DNA of 7,219 nt from JBHGBB01 sp041946755 (GTDB taxonomy: Bacteria > UBP4 > UBA4092 > JAOAEQ01). Position 1 is the first letter of the stretch; the number at the start of each line of letters is the position of its first letter. This document shows positions 1 to 7,158 of the stretch, in pieces. The notes below the pieces were generated by a model. That model was not told the origin of the DNA. It saw only the letters and a program-made list of their open reading frames with translations, and ran no database searches. A program made the translations under genes and the position numbers. The stretch spans positions 1 to 7,219 of the forward strand of contig JBHGBB010000195.1 of NCBI GenBank assembly GCA_041946755.1, in the 5' to 3' direction.

Positions 1-865
1 TCACGCGCTGTTGCGCATATTTCATCATCCACGCTTTTTTATATCCTTCCCCAATAAACATAAACACAATCTCAGGATTATCTTTCAAGAGTTTTACCGT
101 TTCCATGATTGTTTCCATATCATGCAACCGCCCCATATTACCCGAATAACTTACGATAAATTTATGTTCCAAATTCCATTCACGGATTAGCGGATTCTTT
201 TTTTCTGCAACCGATTGAATCAATCGATCATCACTCCAGATATGGATAAATCGAATTTTATCGGTATAATCGACGTTATATTTATGCATTTTATTGATAA
301 TAATTTCCCGCATACATCTTCCGATAACCACAATATTGGCAGCATACTTATACGCCATAATATTAAATCGGTCCCATAGTTTAACGAGAAAACTATTGGC
401 TTTTAAAACTCCCAGATTGACTGCACTATCGGGAAACACATCAAAAATGATATAGTGATACGGATTCCCGATTTTTAATTTCCGTAAAACAGCGCAGGTA
501 AATGCTAGATAGGGTGGATTAGTGAGAACAAGTATCGGTCGCCTTGATCTAGTAAATATAAGATAAAAGAAAACTGAAATTGCATAGGTGGTTTGATTGG
601 CTATTCTACCCAACAGATTCAATTTCGGAAGACGCGTTCCTAACACTCTTTTTATCTTCATTCCATGATATTCAATCGACCGCGGGATTTTGTTTTTCCG
701 ATCAATAATAGTCGCTGGACCGGCGATAACTTCAATATCTACTCCTAAATCGGATAACACCTCACATAACTCGGTTAAGGTTTGACCGGTAGAAACCAAT
801 TCCGGGTAAAATACCTGACATAAGACGAGTAGTTTCGGTTTTGATCTATTGGTACCTTCAATCAT
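1..865 (-). CDS. GT4 glycosyltransferase C, WbuB/WcaI-like (partial, C-terminus missing)
   Basis: I translated this region by hand: 288 codons are open from ATG at 865 to the window edge with no stop, so the 3' end lies outside. The N-terminus (KLLVLCQVFYPELVSTGQ, residues 11-28) is the Rossmann-type acceptor domain seen in WcaI/WbuB-type transferases. Three further stretches fit that subgroup: FDVFPDSAVNLG (141-152, usually DLWPE-A--LG), IHIWSDD (207-213, usually IPNW-D) and YSGNMGRLHDMETIM (240-254), which opens the sugar-nucleotide-binding domain. Relatives are about 400 residues, so roughly a quarter is missing, including the expected E-x7-E region. Known members transfer fucose or N-acetylated amino sugars to lipid-linked intermediates at the cytoplasmic membrane; donor and acceptor here are unknown. 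The start is the only nearby ATG. No Shine-Dalgarno is visible, and the frame stays open upstream without another ATG. It follows the preceding gene by 34 nt. Confidence 0.9.
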   Translation of the reverse strand, partial: MIEGTNRSKPKLLVLCQVFYPELVSTGQTLTELCEVLSDLGVDIEVIAGPATIIDRKNKIPRSIEYHGMKIKRVLGTRLPKLNLLGRIANQTTYAISVFFYLIFTRSRRPILVLTNPPYLAFTCAVLRKLKIGNPYHYIIFDVFPDSAVNLGVLKANSFLVKLWDRFNIMAYKYAANIVVIGRCMREIIINKMHKYNVDYTDKIRFIHIWSDDRLIQSVAEKKNPLIREWNLEHKFIVSYSGNMGRLHDMETIMETVKLLKDNPEIVFMFIGEGYKKAWMMKYAQQRV

Positions 866-899
866 TATAATCGATAATATAAAAATCAGACTACTTAAG

Positions 900-2042
900 T
901 TATTTTGCTTCTGTATTGCCGATCAAATCTTGATATACTATTAGTGTTTTCCTTGCCATTTGCTCCCAAGAAAATAATCGGATTCGGTCATATCCTTTTT
1001 GAATTGATTTATCTCGAAATTCAGTATTGCTTAACATTTTCCAGATCGAATCTACCATATCTTGTAAGTTTTCAGGATCAAATAATAATCCGGCATCACC
1101 AAGCACTTCAGGTATCGAAGTTCTATTTGATGCTACTACCGGACATCCGAACATCATCGCTTCTAGAACCGGAATACCGAATCCTTCAAACAACGATGGT
1201 AATACGAATACTCTCGCTTTTTGGTATAAAGCGATTAAATCTTCATCGGGGATATATCCAAGAAACATAACCCGGTTGGATTCAATGTTCGTTTGCTTAA
1301 TTTTCTCTTGTAAAATGGCATAAGACTGCCTTTTTAATCCAACAATAATCAACTGCTCTTTGATTATATTCGCCAATTGTGCATATCCCATTATCAGCTG
1401 ATCTAAATTTTTATGCGGTAATAAGGAACCAACCGATAAAATAAAACTAGAATGAATATTATATTTTCTTAATATTTGGGTTACCTTTATTTCAGGATAT
1501 AAATCGGATTTATGATATTTTGAAGCGGGGCAGGTTACTGTAAGTTTTTTTTCAGGGATCAGTAACAATTCTACAATATCGGTTTTTGAATTATCTGATA
1601 ACGTTATAATGGCATCGGCTTTTTGGGCACTCCGTGGAATAAAATATTGCCAATACCATAACCGTAATTTTGGAAAGTTCTGGGGATAATACCAATACTG
1701 CATATCCGGAATGGTTACTACGGTTTTACACTCCACCTTAATTGGTGAAACATATCCCGGTGAATGCAAAATATCAATCTGCTTTTTTTTAATTAAACGC
1801 GGGAATAATGTCTGTTCCCAGAATACTCGATATAATCTATTTCGCGCATAGAATTTACATTGAACTTTAGAGAAATTAGATGCGGTAACTTTAATAGAAT
1901 CATGGTTCTCCCGATTTGTAAACAGAATATATTCATTATGATTATCGATTTTCGATAAACCATCAATTAATCCTCGAAGATAGGTTTCTGTTCCTCCTAC
2001 CTGACCAGGAACAAGAAATAAGGTATTTATTCCAATCCGCAT
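900..2042 (-). CDS. GT4 family glycosyltransferase B (mannosyltransferase-like)
   Basis: This 380-residue protein is a complete GT-B fold enzyme of normal length. The N-terminal domain opens with MRIGINTLFL and a glycine-rich loop PGQVGGTETY (12-21). ILHSPGYVSP (91-100) and DAIITLSDNSKTDI (143-156) are typical of the end of the acceptor domain. The donor domain begins at FILSVGSLLPHKN (200-212), where K211 fits the conserved donor-phosphate-binding lysine. It carries the E-x7-E signature EGFGIPVLE (E286 and E294), followed by PVVASNRTSIPEVLGDAG (301-318). This pattern resembles WbaZ/MtfB-type retaining mannosyltransferases, but specificity cannot be read from the sequence. The expected role is adding one sugar of the repeat unit from a nucleotide-sugar in the cytoplasm. 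The ATG at 2042 directly starts the first beta strand; only a weak purine stretch precedes it. It lies 84 nt after the polymerase gene and 34 nt before glycosyltransferase C. Confidence 0.93.
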   Translation of the reverse strand: MRIGINTLFLVPGQVGGTETYLRGLIDGLSKIDNHNEYILFTNRENHDSIKVTASNFSKVQCKFYARNRLYRVFWEQTLFPRLIKKKQIDILHSPGYVSPIKVECKTVVTIPDMQYWYYPQNFPKLRLWYWQYFIPRSAQKADAIITLSDNSKTDIVELLLIPEKKLTVTCPASKYHKSDLYPEIKVTQILRKYNIHSSFILSVGSLLPHKNLDQLIMGYAQLANIIKEQLIIVGLKRQSYAILQEKIKQTNIESNRVMFLGYIPDEDLIALYQKARVFVLPSLFEGFGIPVLEAMMFGCPVVASNRTSIPEVLGDAGLLFDPENLQDMVDSIWKMLSNTEFRDKSIQKGYDRIRLFSWEQMARKTLIVYQDLIGNTEAK

Positions 2043-2126
2043 ATTTTTTAATCTTACTTAAATTCGTTACATGTTTAAATATCAAGACTGCGTTATTAAC
2101 TAAAATATTACTCTTACCTTGTTAAC

Positions 2127-3563
2127 CTATAGCGACTGATTGGCTTGATTGACTTGGATACTCATTAACAAACCGACAAATAACCAAAAATATAAAGTAA
2201 GAGGAAAAATCACAAAGGTTACTCCGCCTACAGCAGAAATAATCAGAGATATTAATCCGGTTAATATACCTAAAATGATCGCCCGGGATTCTTTCACTTT
2301 GATATCTCGATACAATTTGATTCCGAAGTACAGTATCGTAGCTAATAACCATAATAATGTCAAAAGGCCAAAAATCCCCATTTCTATAAAAACTAAAAGA
2401 TACGAATTATGGGTTAGTGTAGCACCGGGAACATTATAGTAGACGCTAACTGGGCCCAGAGTTCCTAGACCTAATCCCAGAAGATTTGATTCATATATCC
2501 GGGTTATAAGAATATTCCATTCATCTAGTCGTTCTTTAATCGTTATATTTGAAGGATCGAAAGTCGAGATACGACTCCATAATGCTGATAAGGCTAAAGG
2601 TTGAACCAGTGCTGCAATCAATAATCCCACCAAAACGATTACTCCCAAACGCAATATAATTTTCGTTTTATTAGAAAGGATACCGACAAATAGTGTTGCC
2701 ATGATTACACCCAACCAAGCACGACGAGAAAATGTAAAGAGTAAATTTATCCCGGTTAAAAGCAACGTTATACTGGTTAACCATCGCCAAAATCGATTTA
2801 AATTTCGCAGATACACCATCAATCCCAAACAAAAACTGACCAGGATAGACATGAATACGGCATATGCATTTGCGCTGTACTCATCCCCAAACAACGTTAA
2901 TCTCCCGACAATATGCTCTGGCAATACCCCAAACCATGCTCCCATGCCTACTTCAGCCGTAAATATATGCGATATTCCCCATAACGCAAAAACTAATCCG
3001 CTGTAGATAAAATACTTTACTACCCGCTTGACTTTCTCAATATCATTAACTACTGAAGCAATGATAAATACGATTATCATGAATTCAATCATCGCACGGA
3101 AGTCCCAGAATGCTACTGATAAATTCGGACCAAGGAACATATAGACTAACGCGATAGCAATATAGGCAAAAATAGGTATTATAATAATATTTACTCGAGG
3201 AAAGCAAATACGTTTATGCAATATATGGATCACCCAAATTAATAATAAACTTAACAACCAGACATCTTTGGGTAAGCGTAATATCTGCCGTGGAATTTCC
3301 ATATATACGAGCTTCGGTATGATATCAGTCTCACTTAAGATCACGAGAAATGGACTTAGTGCAATAAACAAAATCAAACCCCATTCTAGGTGGTAATAGA
3401 GAAAAATCAGCCAAAGACAACCCAGAACAAATACTACCGTACATAATGGATAGATACATGCACTGATTCCAAATATGAGCAATATCACGACTAATAAACC
3501 ATACATTTTTTGCATGTCTATTCTATTCTTTTGACCATCATTTTTAATTTCAATCGCATTCAT
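2127..3563 (-). CDS. O-antigen polymerase/ligase family membrane protein (Wzy/WaaL type)
   Basis: This 478-residue, very hydrophobic protein has about a dozen predicted membrane segments, starting at about residue 21 after a short polar N-terminus. It has the PF04932 (Wzy_C) layout: GRLTLFGDEYSANAY (220-234), then FTFSRRAW (276-283), then a large periplasmic loop ending with GLGLGTLG (363-370) and THNSYLLVFIEMGIFG (384-399). The last stretch fits the H-[NSQ]-x9-G-x-x-[GTY] motif described for O-antigen ligases and relatives (H385, N386, G396, G399). Members join lipid-linked glycans on the periplasmic side, either polymerising repeat units (Wzy) or transferring the chain to lipid A core or protein (WaaL/PglL). 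The flippase in the same operon favours polymerase, but the motif leaves ligase open. ATG 3563 has no Shine-Dalgarno; an in-frame ATG at residue 17 (MQKMYGLL) is a possible alternative start just before the first membrane segment. Confidence 0.88.
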   Translation of the reverse strand: MNAIEIKNDGQKNRIDMQKMYGLLVVILLIFGISACIYPLCTVVFVLGCLWLIFLYYHLEWGLILFIALSPFLVILSETDIIPKLVYMEIPRQILRLPKDVWLLSLLLIWVIHILHKRICFPRVNIIIIPIFAYIAIALVYMFLGPNLSVAFWDFRAMIEFMIIVFIIASVVNDIEKVKRVVKYFIYSGLVFALWGISHIFTAEVGMGAWFGVLPEHIVGRLTLFGDEYSANAYAVFMSILVSFCLGLMVYLRNLNRFWRWLTSITLLLTGINLLFTFSRRAWLGVIMATLFVGILSNKTKIILRLGVIVLVGLLIAALVQPLALSALWSRISTFDPSNITIKERLDEWNILITRIYESNLLGLGLGTLGPVSVYYNVPGATLTHNSYLLVFIEMGIFGLLTLLWLLATILYFGIKLYRDIKVKESRAIILGILTGLISLIISAVGGVTFVIFPLTLYFWLFVGLLMSIQVNQANQSL

Positions 3564-3614
3564 ATCACGTTAAATAGAATTAACCGAATCATGACTAATT
3601 TCTAATTGTTCTGA

Positions 3615-4385
3615 TCATCGTTTCGTTCCATAAAAAATACACATCCAGGCAAAATACTTCAATCCCGATATTTGTAATAGCGGATAAGATACGATATTAT
3701 TTATTTTAGCCAACCAAATCGGAATTCGATTATGAGAAAAACTTGCTCCATAAACTTTAACATCTTGAAATCCACTTCGCTTCATTGCGTTGATTAATCG
3801 TAATGGAATAAATGGCGCCTCGTCTTCTACCTGTCCAGTGATGTTACCAAAAACCCGTTTTGCTATCCTTGTAATCCAACTAATCGGATGGAAAATACTG
3901 GGTTCTAATGCAAAGAAATATCCTCCTGGTTTTAATACTCGATACGCTTCTTTTAAAAATCCATCAAAACCAAATTTGAGAAAATGATGGAAAAATAATG
4001 GAATAATAACGATATCAAATTGAGCGTTCGAGAACATCGATAAATTCCCCATATCGCCAACATATTTTTTAACCGCTACATCGTTAATTCGATTTATCGC
4101 TGCCTCTGAAATATCGATCCCGTAAATATTCTTAGTCATGTGACGATAATATTTTATATCATCTCCTGTTCCCAAAGGAGCGATGAGCATATAGGGATTA
4201 TCCCATCCGGAAATTTCTATCTTTTTACCTACAATTTTAGCTAATTGTTTTTTGGGAAATGAATAATTGAACTGTGTTCGTTCCGGAGTATAAAACAATT
4301 TCGTATTTAATATATGTCGTGCCTGAAACGTATGCTCGGTATACCATTGCTTTTCTCGTTTTAACTTTTGTTCGTAGTTATCCAT
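3615..4385 (-). CDS. Class I SAM-dependent methyltransferase
   Basis: This 256-residue protein has a seven-beta-strand methyltransferase core. The SAM-binding motif I is LIAPLGTGDD (67-76), followed by an acidic strand end GIDIS (89-93), DIVIIPLFFHHF (124-135) and the post-core motif EAYRVLKPGG (146-155). The last is typical of PF08241-type enzymes. Motif I departs from the usual D-x-G-C-G-x-G pattern, having a proline before L-G-T-G. The C-terminal 30 or so residues are hydrophobic and aromatic, so membrane contact is possible. In this operon it most likely methylates a sugar of the repeat unit or caps the chain, but the substrate is inferred only from context. ATG 4385 is preferred over the in-frame TTG at 4388 because GAGG sits 7 nt upstream of the ATG, the best ribosome site in the window. 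It follows glycosyltransferase A by 82 nt and precedes the polymerase gene by 51 nt. Confidence 0.88.
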   Translation of the reverse strand: MDNYEQKLKREKQWYTEHTFQARHILNTKLFYTPERTQFNYSFPKKQLAKIVGKKIEISGWDNPYMLIAPLGTGDDIKYYRHMTKNIYGIDISEAAINRINDVAVKKYVGDMGNLSMFSNAQFDIVIIPLFFHHFLKFGFDGFLKEAYRVLKPGGYFFALEPSIFHPISWITRIAKRVFGNITGQVEDEAPFIPLRLINAMKRSGFQDVKVYGASFSHNRIPIWLAKINNIVSYPLLQISGLKYFAWMCIFYGTKR

Positions 4386-4392
4386 CAAATAT

Positions 4393-4396
4393 CCTC
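4393..4396 (-). promoter_or_regulatory. Ribosome binding site of the methyltransferase
   Basis: GAGG on the minus strand, 7 nt before ATG 4385. It decides the start in favour of this ATG rather than the TTG at 4388, which would have only a 4-nt spacer. Confidence 0.7.
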
Positions 4397-4406
4397 AATG
4401 TTAGTA

Positions 4407-4412
4407 ATTATA
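4407..4412 (-). promoter_or_regulatory. Possible internal -10 element before the methyltransferase
   Basis: A perfect TATAAT lies on the minus strand in the 82-nt gap between glycosyltransferase A and the methyltransferase, and would give a leader of about 15 nt that still contains the GAGG ribosome site. No recognisable -35 is found 16-18 nt upstream, and the gap is very AT-rich, so a chance match is likely. Confidence 0.2.
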
Positions 4413-4467
4413 ATATTGTAATACGAAATAAAACCCAGTTTAAATAGTTTCGCTATTTCTTTTTGTC

Positions 4468-5628
4468 CTAACGGATTATTTGATAATAGATGCTCTCAAT
4501 TTGAGCTATATTTTGTTTAATATTAAACGACTGTTCGACTCTTTTTCTTGCCGAATCACCAATTATTCTTTGTTTATATCGATCATTAATCAGTTGAGTT
4601 ATCGCTTCGACTAATTCCATGGTATTCTCAGGTGAATATAATAGACCGGTTACACCGGATTCGATGATTTCCGGAACTCCACCAATTCTAGCTGCAATAA
4701 CGGGTTTGCTTAAAGTCATGGCCTCTAAAATAACAGTAGGTAATGGATCGGGTTTAACAGAACTATGTATAATAATATCTGAAGCAGCCATAATGGTACG
4801 TACATCGGAACGAAATCCCGTAAAAACAACTTGCGATTCTAGATGATTTTGTTTGACTATATTATCAAGGAATTTCCGAAATATTTTATCCGATTCTAAC
4901 AGTATATCTCCTACAAATAAGTATCGCAATTCCGTTTTAAAACTATTTAATTGTATTGCTGCTTGCAGGAGAATATTTTGCCCTTTCCAGGGGGTTAACG
5001 CTCCGACCATCGTGATCAAAATAGCCCCGGTTGGAATATTAAATTCTTCTCGTATTGAATTCTTATCCTCAAAAGATGGCATTGGTAATTCACAATTCAT
5101 ACCGTTATAAACAGTTTGAATCTTATCCGCAGAAATACCATATCGTATCAATGTGTTACGAACAGCATTTGAGACCGCAACAATTTTATCAGCCATTTTA
5201 CCAGCAAACCAAATCACCGGCTTATTCACCCATCGTTGAGTAACGATATCATGCATATGCCAAATCAACGGCTTCCCTGTTAATCTCGCAGCCATAATGC
5301 TATAGAGATGGGCAGTAAAAGAGTTTGCATGAATCAGATCGACGTTCTCCTTTTTGATAAGGATTTTAATTGAACTCGTTGCTTTCCAAAAATAAAAAAG
5401 ATAGGCGATCAATTTAAATGGATTTTGGGTTCTCACTAATAATGGTGTTTGTATCGGATATACTCTAAATCCCTGATTCTGTAATTCAGTAAATAATTTC
5501 CCTGATTCCGGAACTGCGATGATCGGTTCGAATTTCGATTGGTCGAGTCGAGCCAATAGGTTCTGAAGAACTCGTTCGGCACCGCTGATTATTCCGATGT
5601 GGTTTATATATAATATTTTTTTACGCAT
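4468..5628 (-). CDS. GT4 family glycosyltransferase A
   Basis: This 386-residue GT-B glycosyltransferase is complete. Numbered from ATG 5628, the acceptor domain starts MRKKILYINHIGIISGAERVL (1-21, with the GAE loop) and continues with VDLIHANSFTAHLY (96-109), KPLIWHMHDI (119-128) and KIVAVSNAVRNTLIRYG (148-164). The donor domain starts at LITMVGALTPWKGQ (204-217), where K215 fits the donor-phosphate lysine. GLLYSPEN follows near 328-335. The usual E-x7-E pair appears as D294-x7-E302 within DPLPTVILEAM, a conservative change at the first acidic position. The role is addition of a sugar to the lipid-linked intermediate in the cytoplasm; donor and linkage are unknown. The frame is open back to a TTG at 5649 (seven extra residues), but no Shine-Dalgarno precedes it. 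ATG 5628 starts exactly at the first beta strand and has GGAA close upstream. The gap after the flippase is 39 nt. Confidence 0.92.
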   Translation of the reverse strand: MRKKILYINHIGIISGAERVLQNLLARLDQSKFEPIIAVPESGKLFTELQNQGFRVYPIQTPLLVRTQNPFKLIAYLFYFWKATSSIKILIKKENVDLIHANSFTAHLYSIMAARLTGKPLIWHMHDIVTQRWVNKPVIWFAGKMADKIVAVSNAVRNTLIRYGISADKIQTVYNGMNCELPMPSFEDKNSIREEFNIPTGAILITMVGALTPWKGQNILLQAAIQLNSFKTELRYLFVGDILLESDKIFRKFLDNIVKQNHLESQVVFTGFRSDVRTIMAASDIIIHSSVKPDPLPTVILEAMTLSKPVIAARIGGVPEIIESGVTGLLYSPENTMELVEAITQLINDRYKQRIIGDSARKRVEQSFNIKQNIAQIESIYYQIIR

Positions 5629-5667
5629 ATTTCCGGCACATGCTTTCAATTGATTAATTTGGGTAGA

Positions 5668-6987
5668 TTATTTTTTATTCATAAAGCTTTTGAGATAATA
5701 AAAATCTATAGCTAATAATCGAACAGCAAACTGTCGATGCAGTAATATCACATATATCACTAATATAGTCATTGTAGTAACTAACGCGGAAATCGCCGCT
5801 CCCAACGCACCAAGCCATGGAATTAGAATCATATTTACTAATATACTTACTCCCGCACCAACCCAGGTTAACTTGGCGTTTATTTCCGGTTTTCCGATAC
5901 CGTTAAATACACTTGCGGCGATCCGATAAAATGGATGCATCAACCCCCAGAACGCAAATACCCGGACCAAGGATGCGGCATTTTGGTATTTACCTCCATA
6001 GAAGAGTCGAAGGATAAATTCCGGGAATAGGAATAGCATCAAGGTTACCGGGATGGCAATCAGGAATAATACCCCGGATGCGGTTTCATAGATTTTTCGG
6101 ATTCGTTCCCGGCTGGGTTCTCCTAACGATAAATCCACTTTCGCGGTTTCGGGAAAAACAATGGTATTCATCGATTCGTTGATGACTACCGAAAAACTGG
6201 TAAATGCACGGGCGGTATTATAAATCGCAACATTTATCGGTACACTTATTGAGGTTAGGAAATAAGCCAGCATAAATAAATCGATTCGGGTATAAATTTG
6301 GACTCCGGCTCCGTTGATAAACGAATGCTTGGCAAATCGGCTCAGGCGCTGAAACCAATCTCGCTGTATAATGCTCGAAAATTTCAGATATTTTCGCGAA
6401 TACCAAAAACCCGGTAGCGCACTTAATATGTTACTGAGAGCAACTACCCAGAGAACCTGGACTCCCGAAATTAGAAATCCGCTATATTTAAAGATACTCA
6501 AAATAATCAAAAATGAGCATAAGATATAAACATCAATCCATAATACCTGTTTTAGATTTTGTTTAGCAATCAGAATCTGCCGAACGAAATTATTCAGCAT
6601 GACTGCTGAAAGCACTAACGGCACCCAATATAATAATGCCGCTAATTCCGGGACTTGGCATATATTGGCGATCGGATGTGCAAACAGCAATAAAACCAGT
6701 GCGGATAATGCCAACAGCCCGAGTTTCAAGATTAAGGAATGGGTTATCACAACCGGTAATTCCGCATCATCTCTTTCGGCAGCATATTTGATTAAGGCCT
6801 GCCCGACCGATAAATCGGTAAAAAGTATCAAAAAGACGCGGATACTGTCGCAAAGTACCAGAATCCCATATTCGGCCTGGGGAATACTGCGAACCACGGT
6901 GATAATATAGATAAAACTATAGAATGCTATGATTATGCTGTCTAATAATGCATAGACACCGCGTTTATATATTGGGGTAGATGCCAT
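5668..6987 (-). CDS. Polysaccharide flippase, Wzx type (MOP/MATE-like superfamily)
   Basis: This 439-residue integral membrane protein has about 12-14 hydrophobic segments spread over its full length, the normal size and shape of Wzx/RfbX lipid-linked oligosaccharide flippases. Features seen in the family are an N-terminal segment followed by VRSIPQAEYGILVL (32-45), DLSVGQALIKYAA (58-70) in the first bundle, a central N-I-A-I-Y-N-like stretch VAIYNTARAF (253-262), FPETAKV (278-284), then ILRLFYGGKYQNA (325-337) and GIGKPEINAKLTW (364-376) before the last two helices. It is expected to move undecaprenyl-diphosphate-linked repeat units from the cytoplasmic to the periplasmic leaflet for the PF04932 protein. 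It is the first gene of the group. TAGG lies 8 nt before ATG 6987. The gene looks clearly more G+C-rich than its downstream neighbours: sampled 60-nt rows between 5940 and 6900 mostly have 45-53 percent G+C, against 20-42 percent in rows sampled elsewhere. Confidence 0.92.
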   Translation of the reverse strand: MASTPIYKRGVYALLDSIIIAFYSFIYIITVVRSIPQAEYGILVLCDSIRVFLILFTDLSVGQALIKYAAERDDAELPVVITHSLILKLGLLALSALVLLLFAHPIANICQVPELAALLYWVPLVLSAVMLNNFVRQILIAKQNLKQVLWIDVYILCSFLIILSIFKYSGFLISGVQVLWVVALSNILSALPGFWYSRKYLKFSSIIQRDWFQRLSRFAKHSFINGAGVQIYTRIDLFMLAYFLTSISVPINVAIYNTARAFTSFSVVINESMNTIVFPETAKVDLSLGEPSRERIRKIYETASGVLFLIAIPVTLMLFLFPEFILRLFYGGKYQNAASLVRVFAFWGLMHPFYRIAASVFNGIGKPEINAKLTWVGAGVSILVNMILIPWLGALGAAISALVTTMTILVIYVILLHRQFAVRLLAIDFYYLKSFMNKK

Positions 6988-6995
6988 GACTTTAA

Positions 6996-6999
6996 CCTA
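6996..6999 (-). promoter_or_regulatory. Ribosome binding site of the flippase
   Basis: TAGG on the minus strand, 8 nt before ATG 6987. Its TAG is also the stop codon of the four-codon mini-ORF that ends at 6997. Confidence 0.5.
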
Positions 7000-7011
7000 A
7001 TTTTCACCCAT
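6997..7011 (-). other. Four-codon leader mini-ORF before the flippase
   Basis: On the minus strand AAGG (7019-7022) stands 7 nt before an ATG at 7011 that encodes Met-Gly-Glu-Asn and then TAG. The stop overlaps the flippase ribosome site, and the mini-ORF is in the flippase frame, nine bases short of its ATG. It may be chance. If translated, it could couple or tune flippase initiation. Confidence 0.15.
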
Positions 7012-7032
7012 ATTATGACCTTGATATTACGG

Positions 7033-7071
7033 GGTTGTATCGAACGAGATAATATCTCGTTCGATACAACC
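7033..7071. repeat. 39-nt perfect palindrome upstream of the flippase
   Basis: The left arm GGTTGTATCGAACGAGAT (7033-7050) is matched exactly by its reverse complement at 7054-7071, leaving AAT between the arms; the outer two of these also pair, so only one central base is unpaired. As RNA it is an 18-bp hairpin with a 3-nt loop. No T-run follows on either strand, so it is not a standard intrinsic terminator. It would lie in the untranslated leader of the operon if the promoter at 7130-7158 is used. It could be an RNA regulatory hairpin, a protein-binding site or a dispersed palindromic element; the sequence alone does not decide. Confidence 0.9.
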
Positions 7072-7129
7072 GGCGTTAAAACTCAAAATAGCGCGATGGA
7101 CGAAATGATTTAGTCTGACTTAAATCTTG

Positions 7130-7158
7130 ATTATACCTGTTGAAAAGCAAGTTATCCA
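7130..7158 (-). promoter_or_regulatory. Predicted sigma70-type promoter of the polysaccharide operon
   Basis: On the minus strand, -10 TATAAT (7130-7135, perfect) is preceded by a 17-nt spacer and -35 TGGATA (7153-7158, four of six matches to TTGACA). Transcription would start near 7123, giving a leader of about 135 nt before flippase ATG 6987 that includes the 39-nt palindrome. The -35 sits next to the centre of the palindrome at 7144-7174, which could therefore act as an operator. The motif match is direct; promoter activity is inferred. Confidence 0.5.

Noticed and set aside
905..1323. Two overlapping plus-strand ORFs (121 and 98 codons) inside glycosyltransferase B
   Set aside because: They are antisense to a well-supported GT4 gene, have no ribosome site or recognisable domain, and look like shadows of its codon pattern.
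2043..2126. Internal promoter before glycosyltransferase B (TTGATA, 17 nt, TTTAAG on the minus strand)
   Set aside because: The -10 matches at only four of six positions in very AT-rich sequence, which is within chance expectation.
2122..2439. Small ORFs on both strands at the 3' end of the polymerase/ligase gene
   Set aside because: They lie in other frames of a gene with clear PF04932 motifs and show no independent coding features.
2701..3006. 101-codon plus-strand ORF
   Set aside because: Antisense to the membrane-protein gene, polar low-complexity translation and no family resemblance.
3790..3987. 65-codon plus-strand ORF
   Set aside because: Antisense shadow of the methyltransferase core motifs.
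4442..4458. AAATAG/CTATTT hairpin followed by CTTTTT on the plus strand, as a terminator
   Set aside because: Only six A/T-rich base pairs, and the T-run is on the strand opposite to transcription; on the minus strand it has no adjacent U-tract.
4619..5243. Three plus-strand ORFs of 62-85 codons
   Set aside because: All antisense to glycosyltransferase A, mutually overlapping in part, with no initiation signals or domains.
6218..6910. A 62-codon minus-strand ORF and a 103-codon plus-strand ORF inside the flippase gene
   Set aside because: Other-frame shadows of a complete flippase gene; the higher G+C there lengthens spurious open frames.
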